A stretch of 64,000 nucleotides of DNA, from positions 43,369,392-43,433,391 of the forward strand of contig JBANSL010000002.1 of NCBI GenBank assembly GCA_037127255.1. The letters are read 5' to 3'. Made by a program: the position numbers and the translations under genes. Numbering within the stretch: position 1 is the first letter of the stretch; every line of letters starts with the position of its first letter. This document shows positions 1 to 10,860 of this stretch, piece by piece. The notes under the pieces were generated by a model. That model worked only from the letters and a program-made list of their open reading frames with translations. It was not told where the DNA came from and ran no database searches. Origin of the DNA: Persicaria tinctoria. Taxonomy: Eukaryota > Streptophyta > Magnoliopsida > Caryophyllales > Polygonaceae.

Positions 1-1176
1 CGTCTATACTTTGCGATGCGGACAACCCCGCCCCCATGTTTTATAGATGCCCATCGTGTTTTTGATGCTTCTTTGAGGTCTTCAGTGGAACAAATAGTTA
101 CACTTGGAGGATCAGGCTTTGACTCTTTACAGTGGCGTCTGTCTACTATGCCCCTAGATTATGGTGGTCTTGGAGTCTACACTGCTACAGACACCTTACA
201 TTTTGCTTTTCTCGCTTCGAGGATCCAGTCCCGCAGTTTGCAGGATCGTATTTTGAGGAGTGCTGGTGTGACTGGTGATGGGTCCTCTTTTGAATTAGCA
301 GTCTCCAGTTGGGTTAGTCCTATCGATAAGGATGTATTGGACATGTGTGTATTACAGCCAGCCCCCTGCCTAATGAAGAAAATGGTTAGTTGCTACTACA
401 AAAATGTGGACAAACACCCCAAGGTAGACTTTGCTCTTACTGGGAGGGAAGAAGCTCTTGTTGCAAATCTGAAGCTCCTTATGGCCCAACAGTGGTTGAA
501 GGCCGCTCCTATTCCAGGTCTTGGTCAGGTTATGAATCCCGTCACCTTCCGCTCTGCTATTCAATACCGTATGGGAATTGAGGTATTTAGTGCAGGTTCC
601 AAAGGCCCTGCTTGTGAGAAAGGCATTTTGGATGCGTGGGGAGATCATGCACTTGCTTGTGCTGCTGATATTGGTGTTAAGCATCGACATAATGTGGTAC
701 GTGATGCTTTGTTTGATGAGTGCTTGAAGGCTGGAATATCTGGCTGTAAAGAGGCGTCTACTGGTATGGTTGATGACAAAGGAGGGGAGCTTCGACCAGC
801 TGATATTCTATTATTCTACAATTGGTTCCAGGGCAAAGACACTTGTGTGGACGTTACAGGAACTTCTATCTTCAGTTCGGCTGGTCTTTCAAGTTTCATT
901 CCGGGTAAAGCGGCTAGAGTGGCTGCTGATAACAAAAGGAAGAAGTATGATGATGTTTGCAAGGCCAAAGGTTATCACTTTTTGCCGTTTTCGTTTTCCA
1001 CTATTGGTGACTTAGATGATGGCGCTATGGAACTTCTCAAGCGGGTGTGTGGGGTCGCTAAGGGGGTACCTGAATATAGTAGAGATTTTTGTCACACCTT
1101 GACTATGATTGCGTTTAGTATTCAAAAGGGATGCGGAGCTCAGCTTGTTAGCCGGCTCCGATCTAATTTCATGTAG
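1..1176 (+). pseudogene. C-terminal part of RLE-type non-LTR retrotransposon polyprotein, cut by window edge
   Basis: The reading frame is open from base 1, so the 5' part lies outside the window. It matches the last 390 or so residues of the larger copy at 1944-5150 at high identity. It holds the CCHC-like zinc motif (C-x2-C, then GDHALAC, about residues 200-218) and the restriction-like endonuclease core (RPADI, then CVDVTG, then KAARVAADNKRKKY). Relative to the second copy there is one extra Leu after RPADI. The ORF ends at TAG 1174-1176, and only about 8 bases separate the stop from the TAA-repeat tail. In known RLE elements this domain nicks target DNA and the upstream reverse transcriptase copies the RNA at the nick. 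It is either an intact gene truncated by the window or a 5'-truncated insertion; the sequence cannot decide. Confidence 0.8.
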
Positions 1177-1183
1177 AAAGTTT

Positions 1184-1185
1184 AT

Positions 1186-1239
<54 letters not shown>
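1184..1239. repeat. (TAA)n tail of first RLE retrotransposon copy
   Basis: An uninterrupted TAA/ATA microsatellite follows the stop codon of the first copy after a very short 3' UTR. The next element starts directly after it with CCGAGATAG. It is either the 3' tail of the upstream copy or the target site of the downstream copy. Confidence 0.9.
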
Positions 1240-1867
1240 CGAGATAGTATCTCGCTCTGCTAGGGCAGGCGATCAGAGATCAGCGATCGGGAGAGGCCAT
1301 CGGTGAAGGCAGGCCATCCGGCGGTTCCCGGTGGCCGGTGCTGGTGCTCCTGAGGCCGGAGCCCATTCTCGGTGACCGGAGCGGCCTGAGCGAGAGCGTG
1401 GAGGCCTGGGCAGCAGGCACGTGATCAGCGTTTCGGCGATCAGGGGCATCTGATCGGTGATGGCGTCTTCACCCGGCGCCCGGAGTCTCATTCATCCGGT
1501 CTTCGGCCTTCATCTCGGTGCCTGGTAGAGCATCGACGTGGTGTCTCAGGGGCCGGGCTACTGCGCGCAGGTTTGTTTCCCTTCTCTTCGAATTGTGCGG
1601 TCTTGGTTTGGTGCTCGATCGGTGTTTGTGTATCTGTTGGCGGGCTGTTCGTTGCGTCTTCGGCGTGCTGTTGTGGTTCGTTGCTTCTGTTCGGGTGGTC
1701 CGTGCTTCTGTTTGCGGCAGCTGTAATTGTAATTGATCGGTGTTGTAGCGCTGCTTGTAGTGATCGATCGGTGGTGCTGAGTGTTGTGATTGTTGCTGCT
1801 GCGGGGGTTATTATTATTATTTTTATTTGTTTTGTTGGTGCTGCAATTGTGGTTGGTTAGTGCTACT

Positions 1868-1933
1868 GTTGGTTTAGGCATACCACATTGTGGTTTGATT
1901 GTTGGTTTAGGCATACCACGTTGTGCTGCAATT
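1868..1933 (+). repeat. 33-bp tandem duplication in the 5' leader
   Basis: The word GTTGGTTTAGGCATACCAC occurs at 1868 and again at 1901, giving two copies of a 33-bp unit just before the start codon. Promoters of 5'-variable LINEs sometimes contain such repeats; the function here is unknown. Confidence 0.7.
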
Positions 1934-1943
1934 GTTGTTGTAG

Positions 1944-4900
1944 ATGAAAGGCGCGGGAGGTGTACTACCGGTGAGGGTTCATTGCCCCTTCGTTGGGTGT
2001 GATGGATGCAAGAATGGTAGTGGTAAGGGTCTCACTCCGGCCTATTTTATTAGACACTTACGGGATGTCCATCTTAGAAGTGATGCGGTGTCTGGGTTCA
2101 AAGCGCTTCTTGGGTCTAATCTTGGTATTTATGGGCAGTTTGAGACGGTTTTACGACAACTTGGTCTTTGGTTTTGTGGCCAGTGTTGTGTCACCCACAC
2201 CGTATCCAAGAATTGTTTTCATGACGGTGACGTTGTTGAAGCTCCTTTGTCTGATGACGGAACCATTACCTTTTTCATTCACGGGTTGGCCCGTCCTGCT
2301 ATTGATGTCGGTAATTCGTCGGTTGATATAGCTCAAGAGGATGATCAGGGTGATATTGCGCTAAATGTGGGATTTGACGTCACGTTATTGGGGAGAGTGT
2401 TTAGTGCTAAAGTTCATACGGTGAAGAATGTCCCATGGAAGTGTAGATTGGGTTTTGCTAGAGTTCTTAAGGATGCCCTTGATAGGGTTGCATCGGATCC
2501 GTCTAGTGTGTCGGCTTGGGTGTGTCTCCTTATTATGCCTCTTTGTATCCTGCATAGGTACAAGCCTAGGACTAGCGCAGAAAATCGGTCGGGACTAAAG
2601 AGGTGCATGCAGATTGATAGTATTTCCGATGCTATTCGGGTGTGGAGAGAACCTGGGGGCATCCATCGTCTTGTCTCTGATCTTTTGTCTGGTAATTTCG
2701 ATGCACCTTCTAGGAGTGAGGAGAGGTGTCAGGAGGAGCAGGCCATTAAGCAATGCAAGCGAAAGGTTGGCGATGGGCATTTTTCTGCAGCTATTCGCAT
2801 TCTAACGTCGTCGGGTGTCGCTCCGCAGACGGATGATACTCTTAGAGAGCTTGCAGACTAACATCCGTTCTCCCCGGCACCCTACATGCTCCCTGAACCT
2901 ATTGTCGTCGACCCCTTGCAGGTTTCCAGGAGTTTAGTTTTAGACAGAATAAGAAGCTTCCCAAAGGGCACGTCGTGTGGGAAAGATGGGCTACGCGCTC
3001 AACACTTGTTGGACACTCTTAGTGGTGCAGCTGTGGCGATTGCTGAGGAGGTTTCCGACTCTATAACGAGGGTGGTTAATTTATTTCTCAGTGGCCGGTG
3101 TCCTCCTTCTTTGAGTGAATTTGTTGCAAGTGCTCCACTCACGCCTCTCCTTAAGCCGGGTGGGGGGATTCGTCCCATTGTTGTTGGGTGAATCTGGCGG
3201 CGTTTGGTGTCGAAAGTGGCAGCATCTTCGGCTGGTAAAACCCTTGGGCCTTATCTTGAAAATGCTCAGTTTGGGGTTGGAGTGTCAGGTGGTGGAGAAG
3301 CAGTGCTGCATGCGGTTAACAGATTAGTGGAATCTCAGGGGTGTGATAATAGTCTGACTATGCCTTTGGTAGATTTCAAGAATGCTTTCAATCTGGTTGA
3401 TCGCAGTGCTATGATCAGAGAGGTTCGTCATATGTGCCCTTTTATCGCCCATTGGGTTGAGTTCTGCTATGCTCGTCCTGCTCGGTTATATTACGGTGAT
3501 CAGGTCCTCTATTCGTGTCAGGGGGTTCAGCAAGGTGACCCTCTTGGACCTCTTCTTTTCTCACTTACGTTGCATCAGTTGATCCGTAAGGTTATGGACA
3601 GTTGTGAGCTGAAGCTTAATGCTTGGTATCTGGATGACGGAACGCTGATTGGGGACACTTTGATGGTCAGCAGAGCCCTTTCCATTATCAGAGAAGAGGG
3701 CCCGGCCCTAGGACTTCACCTTAATATTGATAAGACGAAAATATTTTGGCCGAATGAGGACACACGCGGTAGGGAAGTTGGGGTTTTTCCTGAGCATATT
3801 TCCCGTCCGATGGGAGGGGTTAAACTACTTGGTGGGCCTGTTAGCTTGGATTCTTCCTTTTGTAACGAGGTGATATTGAAGAGGGTTCTGAAAACCAATG
3901 CCCTGATGGAGGCTATCAGGAGGTTAGAAGATCCTCAGTGTGAGTTATTGCTTTTGCGGGCCTGCTCGGGAGTCTCTCGTCTCTACTTTGCAATGCGAAC
4001 CACCCCGCCTTCATGTTTCATAGATGTGCAAGGTGTTTTTGATGATTTTTTGAGGATGTCATTGGAACATATAGTGACACTCGGGGGTTCGGGTTTTGGC
4101 CCTCTACAGTGGCGCCTTTCTACCATGCCTATTGACTGCGGTGGCCTTGGGGTTTACACCGCTGCGGACACGCTACATTATGCTTTTATTGCTTCGAGGC
4201 TCCAGTCGCATGGGTTGCAGGATCGTATTTTGAGGGCTTCTGGAGTATCTGGTGATGGGTCTGCTTTCGGATCAGCTACTTCTAGGTGGAGTAATATCAT
4301 TGGTGAGGATGTCTTGGATATTTGTGCGGTACAACCAGCCCCCTGTCTAATGAAGAAATTGGCTAGTTGTTACTACAAAAATGTCGACAAGCACCTCAAG
4401 GTGGAGTTTGCTCTTACTGAGAGGCAAGAAGCTCTGTTTGCAAACCTGAAACTCCCTATGGCCCAACAATGGCTAAAGGCTGCTCCTATACCCGGTCTTG
4501 GTCAAGTTATGAACCCCGCCACCTTTCGTTCTATCATTAAGTATCGTCTTGGAATTGAGTTGTTCCAGGCTGGAGTCAAATGTCCTGCTTGTGAGAAGGG
4601 CATTTTGGATTCGTGGGGGGATCATGCCCTTGCTTGTGCTGCTGACATTGTTGTTAAACACCGTCATAATATGGTGCGAGATGCTTTATATGATGAGTGT
4701 TTGAAGGCTGGGATTTCGGTGCGTAGAGAGGCGTCTACGGGTATGACTGATGACAGGGGAGGTGAGCTTCGTCCGGCGGATATTTTGTTCTACAACTGGT
4801 TCCAGGGCCAAGACACTTGTGTTGACATCACGGGTACTTCTATCTTTAGCAATTCTGGTCTTTCAGTTTTCATCCCGGGTAAGGCGGCCAGGGTGGCGGC

Positions 4901-5150
4901 TGAAAACAAAAGGAAAAAGTATGAGAAGGTGTGTGGAGACAAGGGATATCACTTTCTGCCGTTTTCGTTTTCTACTATTGGTGACTTAGGGGATGAGGCC
5001 ATGGGACTTCTCAAGCGGATATGTGGGGTTGCTAGAGGGCTACCTGGGTATAGTAGGGATACGTGTCATATTTTGACTAGAATTGCTTTTAGCATTCAGA
5101 AGGGTTGCGGAGCTCAGCTTGTTAGCCGGCTCCCATCCAATTTTATGTAA
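1944..5150 (+). pseudogene. RLE-type LINE polyprotein: zinc fingers, reverse transcriptase, endonuclease; two nonsense codons
   Basis: One frame runs from ATG 1944, placed directly after an in-frame TAG at 1941, to TAA 5148-5150: about 1,069 codons with stops at 2859-2861 (TAA) and 3189-3191 (TGA). Both stops are one base away from sense codons, and homology continues across them. Domains in order: a C2H2-like finger near residues 14-45 (CPFVGC ... HLRDVH), a second cysteine/histidine cluster (FCGQCC), RT motifs (GKDGLRAQH; RPIVVG; PLVDFKNAFNLVDR; GVQQGDPLGPLLFS; the catalytic YLDDG near 3630), a CCHC-like motif (CPAC then GDHALAC) and the endonuclease RPADI-x-CVDIT with 14 residues between the two Asp, followed by KAARVAAENKRKKY. 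It should act by target-primed reverse transcription. The two stops make this copy inactive as read. Clade unresolved. Confidence 0.85.
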
Positions 5151-5166
5151 TTACTAGTTGACATTC

Positions 5167-5303
<137 letters not shown>

Positions 5304-5334
5304 AACTAATAATAATAAAATAATAAAGGCAATC

Positions 5335-5880
5335 TCGGTGTTATTTTTCAACATTTGTTCAAGTGACCACTTCCAACATGTTCGTTGCCCGAGTGTATTC
5401 AGGCGACGAACATTGAAAAATTCGTCGTTACCTGAGTACTACTAATTTTTGGTCAACTTTTAATATTTGTTCAAGTGACCACTTCCATTATGTTCGTTGC
5501 CTGAATGTATTCAAGCGACGAACACTGAAAAATTTGTCGTTGCCTGAGTTCTACCAATTTTTGGTCAACTTTCAATTTTTGTTCAACTGACCACCTTTAA
5601 TATGTTCGTTGCCTGAGTGTATTCAAGCGACGAACATTGGTGGTCGCCAGAAGTCAAGTGTTTGGTGGTCAAGTTATGTATTTATTCAGGCGACGATTTT
5701 TTCAATGTTCATCGCTTGAATGTAGTTCAAGCGACGAACATTGGAATATGTTGGTCGCTACAAGCCCCTCCAAGGTGGAGGTTGCCTTGGGCCTGGTTGG
5801 AGTGACGGAGGTCTCATTGTCCGCCACCTGAACCTTTTTGTAGCCACGAACTGAAATATGTTCGTGGCCTGACATGCACC
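5335..5880. repeat. Three 112-bp tandem units with internal inverted repeats, plus a diverged fourth
   Basis: The word TTTGTTC followed by AA(G/C)TGACCAC starts at 5354, 5466 and 5578, a period of 112 bp. Each unit holds a near-palindrome in which TTCGTTGCC(T/C)GA pairs with TCA(A/G)GCGACGAA. A fourth, diverged palindromic segment follows to about 5760. Arrays of this kind are common in subterminal regions of CACTA and related DNA transposons, and a GTAGTG lies at about 5885. I could not find a matching second terminus, so the parent element is unknown. No coding sequence is supported here. Confidence 0.6.
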
Positions 5881-6350
5881 ATGGCGTAGTGTTACAAATG
5901 GCTGCAATATCTTCTTTCGTCCAGTCAAGTTGTTGTCCCCAACATCTTACTACATCGGTTTGAAAAATCTTGCAGCCTCACATTGTCGTCAATTAAGTGC
6001 AATCCGGTCTAGTAACAGATGGAGAGGTTACTAAGTCATCGAGGTGGATGGTTTCGTCTTACATATGGCGTGTCGGGATCAAGCATTCTTTTAGACCTTG
6101 AAAATTGGTGGATAGTTTGGTCCCTTAGCTTATTGGATGGTGAGAAGCTCTTCATGATGAGAGGGTGCAAGGTGTTCATGAGGAGGAGCTTGATCAAGCG
6201 CAGACAACGACACTAATCGAGAGGAATGTTTGCTTCTTTGAAGAACACGTCGTGATGGGGAGATGCCACGTCATTGGAATCAAGGAGCAAAGGAAAGAGA
6301 AGATCGAGAACGCTATGGAGGTATGTGAAAATATGAATTTAGTGAAGAAT
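5881..6350. other. No recognisable feature
   Basis: Small ORFs in this stretch (such as the one ending at 6356) have no recognisable motif, and I see no repeat or RNA gene. Confidence 0.5.
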
Positions 6351-6689
6351 TGTTAGACAATAATTCATATTTCAAATACATGAAAATGTGTTTTGGGCTA
6401 AATTGAGGAACATTCTGGAAGAATGTGGAATGCTATGGTAGTCTCCGGAACATGGCGGAATTTACTGGAAGCATCCGGAAGTGTGTGGAAGACTCCGAAA
6501 GCGTGTGGAACCTTATGGAAGGTTCCGAAATGGTGAAGAGTCTAGATATGCCTAGACTTGTGTAGAGTTCCGGAAGCTTGGAGAACCTTAGGAAATGTAT
6601 GGAGAAGACGAGATGCATAGAGGGATGGTTCTAGTCTTGGAGTATTCTAGAGATATCCTAGAATACTCCTCGTAAAAGATGGCATAACC

Positions 6690-6697
6690 TATAAATA
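6690..6697 (+). promoter_or_regulatory. TATA box of the solo LTR
   Basis: TATAAATA lies between the GGAA-rich upstream half and the hairpin-bearing downstream half of the LTR. Transcription would start near 6720-6730. Confidence 0.6.
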
Positions 6698-6780
6698 GGT
6701 ATAAGGAGCACATGTTGTAAGTGAGTGGGCAAGGTGAGTGCTCCTACAAAAGAGTGTGAGCATGTGAGGTGTTGAGTAGC

Positions 6781-6827
6781 CTAGTATGTGATCGATCGAG
6801 CACGAGGGTGTCTCGATCACATACTAG
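6781..6827 (+). repeat. Hairpin 1, 15-bp perfect stem
   Basis: CTAGTATGTGATCGA at 6781 is perfectly complementary to TCGATCACATACTAG ending at 6827, with a 17-base loop. It is the first of three related hairpins downstream of the TATA box. Confidence 0.85.
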
Positions 6828-6840
6828 AGAGTGTGAGTCC

Positions 6841-6885
6841 TAGTGTGTGATCGATTGAGAATGAGGATGTCTCGATCATACACTA
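6841..6885 (+). repeat. Hairpin 2, 14-bp stem with one mismatch
   Basis: TAGTGTGTGATCGA pairs with TCGATCATACACTA. The stem sequence is related to hairpin 1 and the loop has similar length and sequence. Confidence 0.8.
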
Positions 6886-6907
6886 TAGTGCGTGGGCTGG
6901 TCCGTAG

Positions 6908-6944
6908 GTGTGATCGATTGAGCATGAGGGCGTCTCGATCACAC
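6908..6944 (+). repeat. Hairpin 3, 10-bp perfect stem
   Basis: GTGTGATCGA pairs with TCGATCACAC around a loop of the same type. Spacing between successive hairpins is about 60-65 bp. Confidence 0.8.
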
Positions 6945-7126
6945 GAGTATGGGGTCCATCAAAGAGTGAGGTTAGTCTTTTGAGTCGAGTGGTGTACATG
7001 AGTCTTGTATTTGTGAGAGGTGTACTTGTGTACATAATATATAATACACGTTATCATTTGTAAGTGGAGCCTGATCCATCTGATTCACATGTGATCGAGT
7101 GTTAGTTGCCCGGTTTTTCCCCAACA

Positions 7127-8051
7127 CGATATCTGTTAGTTGTCTCCTTGATCTATATTTGTCTTTTTATACTAGATTTTTAGGTTTGGGGTTTTCCCTC
7201 TTTAGACTACACAAAGTAATAAAGTCGAATTGTATCAACAAGTTTTGTGTTCTTCTATTTTTTTATCCTTCTATTTTAAAAGCTCGATCTAGAGTTCAAA
7301 TCATAAATTGGTTTCACAATTCCCATTCTGGCTTCAATTCTAGTATCTTATTAGGCACTTGAGATCCCACGTAGTTGTTAAAATATCTCTAGGTAAAATT
7401 GGTTAAATCTTAACCACTCAATTCTAAATAAGTGGTTTAGATTTAAATTAATTTAGCCATAGAGACACATATAGGTTTAAATTTTTCCACTTTTAGTAAG
7501 ATTTAACCCAAGTTTGTTTTTAGGTAAGGAAATGTAATGGTTACTCTTCCGAATCTAGTCCATTTTTAGTTTAAGATTAATTGATAATTATTTTAATCAT
7601 TACCCTGATTCCCTCATTTTACATACAAAATCTATTTACTTTCCCCCCATTTAATTATCCACTTTGAGCGTAGGGTAACATCGAGCTGGAAAGATCTAAC
7701 TCGACCCGAGAAACCCGACCGACTCACCCTGAACTGAAAACCCCAGAGAACCCAAAAATTTAGCGTTGTGCATACCCCAAACCCAAAATGGAGCCCGACG
7801 GATATGGATCCGAAACCCGAAGTGACCCGAATACAGACGAACCCGACTCAACCCAGATCCGACCCAAATCCTAGCATGACCCAACTCCCAAATCGACCGA
7901 CTAATCGACTATAAAATGGTCTAATATAGCCTAAAACCGTCGGCTAAAAACCCTAGAATGTAAAATAATAATAAACTAATTAAGATAGAATTGGACGAAA
8001 TCGGATTTGCTGATACCGGGAATAGCGGCGGGCGCCACTACTCTGGCTTCG
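7127..8051. other. AT-rich stretch; ACCCGA-rich low-complexity segment; palindrome remnant
   Basis: No gene is visible. From about 7700 to 7880 the DNA is rich in the hexamer ACCCGA and variants. At 8026-8036 there is one copy of the GC-rich palindrome (CGGCG-GG-CGCCA) that is typical of elements A and D, cut off by the LTR that starts at 8052, so this is probably the edge of an older element. Confidence 0.45.
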
Positions 8052-8850
8052 TGGTGCGGGACGAACGTCGTTGGCACTTTCGCCCTTTGTCAAGTTAGTA
8101 ATAATATCCAAACTTAAACACACAACCAATAGATTAGGCAACCAATCACTTGATAAACCAAATAACTATTAGTATAGCGATGAAGTCCGGTGTCGAACCC
8201 ACAGGGAGAAGCGATTTCCTATTCAATAACTCTAAGAAAAGACTCTTATAATAAAGCAATGACTCTTAACAAGTAGCAAAGATGTAAAAGTAACCACACT
8301 TATGATCGCAAAGTAATTCGATATCAAAGTAGAAAGAACATTTCACCTGCAATTCTCCGACAATGGTTAGAATTCATGGTCCTCGGATTGATCTATTAAT
8401 TATTCATAATCCTAGGTCTACTTGACTAAAGTTGAGAGATCCACAGAGATTCACTCATCTTATTTAATATCACTAAATAATAGCATTAAGAATTCAAGTA
8501 ATCAAGACAAATTGGCACATTGATTCAACACAATTAAGACTAATAGGCGCATACCAAACTTAACCCTAATAGAATATCCTCAACATAGATCAATTGAAAT
8601 CATCCACTACAAAGACAAAGAGACATCCCTATCATCAATACCTTCCTTTGTTATCGGAAAACAACAACGAATTCATAGCTAAGTTGCAATTCCTAACATG
8701 TTGATAAGGCATAGAAAGGAACACAAATATAAATTAAGCAAAAGATGATAACTAAGAACACGAATAATCAAATAGAATCAAATCCTCACAATCCAAACAA
8801 CCATGTCTTCGAATCACAGGCGAAACTCCGAGTTTAGCAACTCATAGGCC

Positions 8851-8853
<3 letters not shown>

Positions 8854-8935
<82 letters not shown>

Positions 8936-8944
8936 TCTCTCTCT
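8854..8944. repeat. (CT)n microsatellite in LTR of element A
   Basis: About 90 bp of CT dinucleotides with few interruptions; the same site in the other LTR (about 25807-25849) is about half as long. Confidence 0.95.
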
Positions 8945-9100
8945 ATCTAATTGTGTTCACAGTCTCACAATAATCCACCTCTCTCTAAAACAAACTGAAA
9001 ACAACCTAAATAAGTCTCTCAAGGTTTGGCAAAACCCTAGTAGGAAATATAATAAAATAATGTCTTCGGATCCAAAATCGTGTATTCGGAAAACTGGGCC

Positions 9101-9135
9101 ACGGCGGGCACCGTGCAAGGGGCGGCGGGCGTCGT
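9101..9135. repeat. Paired GC-rich palindromes, element A 3' LTR
   Basis: ACGGCG-GG-CACCGT (centre 9107.5) and CGGCG-GG-CGTCG (centre 9128.5) have centres 21 bp apart. Each has a GG centre and near-perfect arms. Confidence 0.8.
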
Positions 9136-9694
9136 CTCTGCAGTGTTCGACGTTCCTCAATTGTCTTCAATAGATTCCAATGTCGTGCCTCCTTGCTTCT
9201 CCTTAGCCTCCGTATGCTCCCAAAAAATGCTTCTTAAGCTCTTCCTAAATTCCATCCAAGGTCGGAATGTAATTCTGCAGAATAAACACTAAAAACACAT
9301 ATATTCCAAACTCGAATACTTCACAAGTAATAAACGGAACTAGACTCAAACAATAGCAAAATCACTATCTAAATGCAATAAGAAACAACTATAATGCCTA
9401 TATGAAATATGCCTTACCACTTCACGATTCTTCTTCCTCTTCGATGTTCTTCTCTACACCGCCATTGTCGATCTTTCCTTTGCCTCTTTTATCCTCAAAA
9501 TCAGCCTCTTCTAGACATCTTAAGCCTCCCTTCAAGATCAGATTATAAAACTGCAGAATAAATACAAAATAACATAGATTCCGAACTCGAATACCCAAAT
9601 GGATAATAATGCGAATTCAACATAAAACATGCAAGAAACCTGTCTAAATGCACCTAAAACTGTCTATAATACCTATCTAAAATATGCATTATCA

Positions 9695-10428
9695 ACTCCT
9701 TTTCCCGTATTTATTTTTTGACCCGGCCCTGTCGTTGACAACCTTGTATTTGGATTTATGTTTGTTGCTCGTGTTAGACTTAAATTGCTTTAGGTAGTTT
9801 GAATGTATTCCAATAGGCTTTTGGGGTTTTGTAGATTACTCTTGAGAAAGCTTGATTGATCCAAAATAGGGAGAACAATATATGGTGAGTTGGAGGGAAT
9901 ATCTACCAAAAAGACAAAAGGAAAATATTAGACTCGATATAATATATAAAGATAGAACCTCTAATCCTAGGAAATAAGGAAACTTGTTCTAAAAAAAATT
10001 ATAATCCTAAGATAAATAGAAAATAATCTATCCCTAAAAAAATATAAAATAATCTAATCCTAGAGAAAAATAGAAAACAATCTAATCCTAAAACGAAAAA
10101 TGATCAAAAATAAAAAGATAGAAACTTCCCTTTCCAATTTTACCAAATTTCGGACTCGTTTGTTGGACAGACAGGCGGCGGGCGCCGTGGCTGGGGTGGT
10201 GGGCGCCATGTCCATAGAATGTGGCTCCGTTCTTCCAAATCAATCAAAACTCAATCCCAAAATATGTTTCACTTACCATAACTTCCGAAATCCGGCGATA
10301 CGATTGATCCTACTTTATTGAATTGATAACTAATGCAAAAGATAGAACTACTTAACTAACTACCTTGGGTTTCCTCCCAAGAAGCGCCTTTGTTTCACGT
10401 CTTTAGTTCGACGTGATGCATTGCTTGA
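9695..10428 (-). other. 3' untranslated region of element A with palindrome pair
   Basis: Non-coding DNA lies between the end of the coding remnant (10429) and the 3' LTR. It includes a block near 10367-10395 (TCCTCCCAAGAAGCGCC) that is also found in elements C (39408) and D (50695) just after their coding regions. A palindrome pair sits at 10176-10208 with centres at 10181.5 and 10202.5, 21 bp apart. There is otherwise AT-rich sequence with CTAATCCTA-like repeats (9960-10095). Confidence 0.65.
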
Positions 10429-10672
10429 TCAAGTTATTCCACCAAAATCCCCCACACTTGTCCTTTTCAAAACAAGAGGTGGAACTTTAGGAACTTCTCC
10501 GACATATCCATCAATTGCATCTATCGATTCCTTCTTGAAATGAGTTACTCCGGGAGGTTGTCCTGCAATTGCAAAAACCTCGACATTGTTAGGAATCAAT
10601 TTCTCATGGGGAATAGCAATAGAATCATTTGAATTAGACACATTTTCATGCGACTTAAACAGAAGCATCTAA
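10429..10672 (-). pseudogene. C-terminal coding remnant of element A, left of the CACTA insertion
   Basis: An open minus-strand stretch of about 80 codons (ending around GDFGGIT) continues the polyprotein that is interrupted at the CACTA insertion; the upstream part resumes at 22682. No pol motif is recognisable. It is probably the region after the protease. Confidence 0.5.
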
Positions 10673-10702
10673 CACTACTAGAATTCTGTTATTTAACATC
10701 GG
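10673..10702 (+). repeat. Left terminal inverted repeat of CACTA element
   Basis: It begins CACTACTAGAATTC and reaches TTTAACATCGG. It pairs with 22652-22681 with about three mismatches. Confidence 0.9.
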
Positions 10703-10860
10703 ACAATTAACATCGTCCAGAAAAGCAGGTGATGTTAGCAGGTGATGTTAAATAAATTTTTAACATCGGCTAAAAAAATAATGATGTTGAAAACATAATA
10801 GACATCACACTGATTTTATTGACCGATGTTAAAAAAATTTTTTAGGAAAAAGTTAAACGC
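10697..10860. repeat. Left subterminal repeats of CACTA element
   Basis: At least seven copies in both orientations of a word based on TAACATCGG, GTGATGTTA or GACATCAC. In En/Spm such repeats bind the element's own accessory protein; that role is assumed here from the family. Confidence 0.75.

Larger units (their letters stand above)
6351..7126 (+). mobile_element. Probable solo LTR
   Basis: The segment begins TGTTAG and ends CCAACA, a short terminal inverted repeat of the TG...CA type. It has a TATA box (TATAAATA at 6690), many GGAA-rich words in the upstream half (6410-6600) that look like U3 repeats, and a U5-like 3' part. Neither a primer-binding site after 7126 nor a polypurine tract with coding sequence before 6351 is visible, which suggests a solo LTR. 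The flanking five bases (AGAAT and CGATA) do not match, so a target duplication is not supported. The style is copia-like; the family is unknown. Confidence 0.5.
8052..9694 (-). repeat. 3' LTR of element A
   Basis: It starts TGGTGCGGGACGAA and ends ATATGCATTATCA, which on the minus strand gives a TGATAATGCA start. It matches 25004-26385 over most of its length. It holds a CT microsatellite, a pair of GC-rich palindromes (9101-9135) and a segment of 259 bp (9474-9732, reaching past the LTR end) that is absent from the right copy. A purine-rich tract on the minus strand (GGGAAAAGGAG, at about 9695-9705) directly precedes the LTR start. Inside, 9240-9419 and about 9520-9694 are diverged duplicates of the LTR start. 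Confidence 0.75.

Noticed and set aside
1273..1914. ORFs on both strands in the GC-rich leader of the RLE element
   Set aside because: No motif, overlapping frames on both strands, and position upstream of the true start; GC-rich composition explains the openness.
6781..6944. Three spaced palindromes as a CRISPR-like array
   Set aside because: Only three units, palindromic with similar loops and no unique spacers, in a plant LTR context.
7696..7884. Minus-strand ORF rich in Gly, Ser and Arg
   Set aside because: It reads the ACCCGA-type low-complexity segment.
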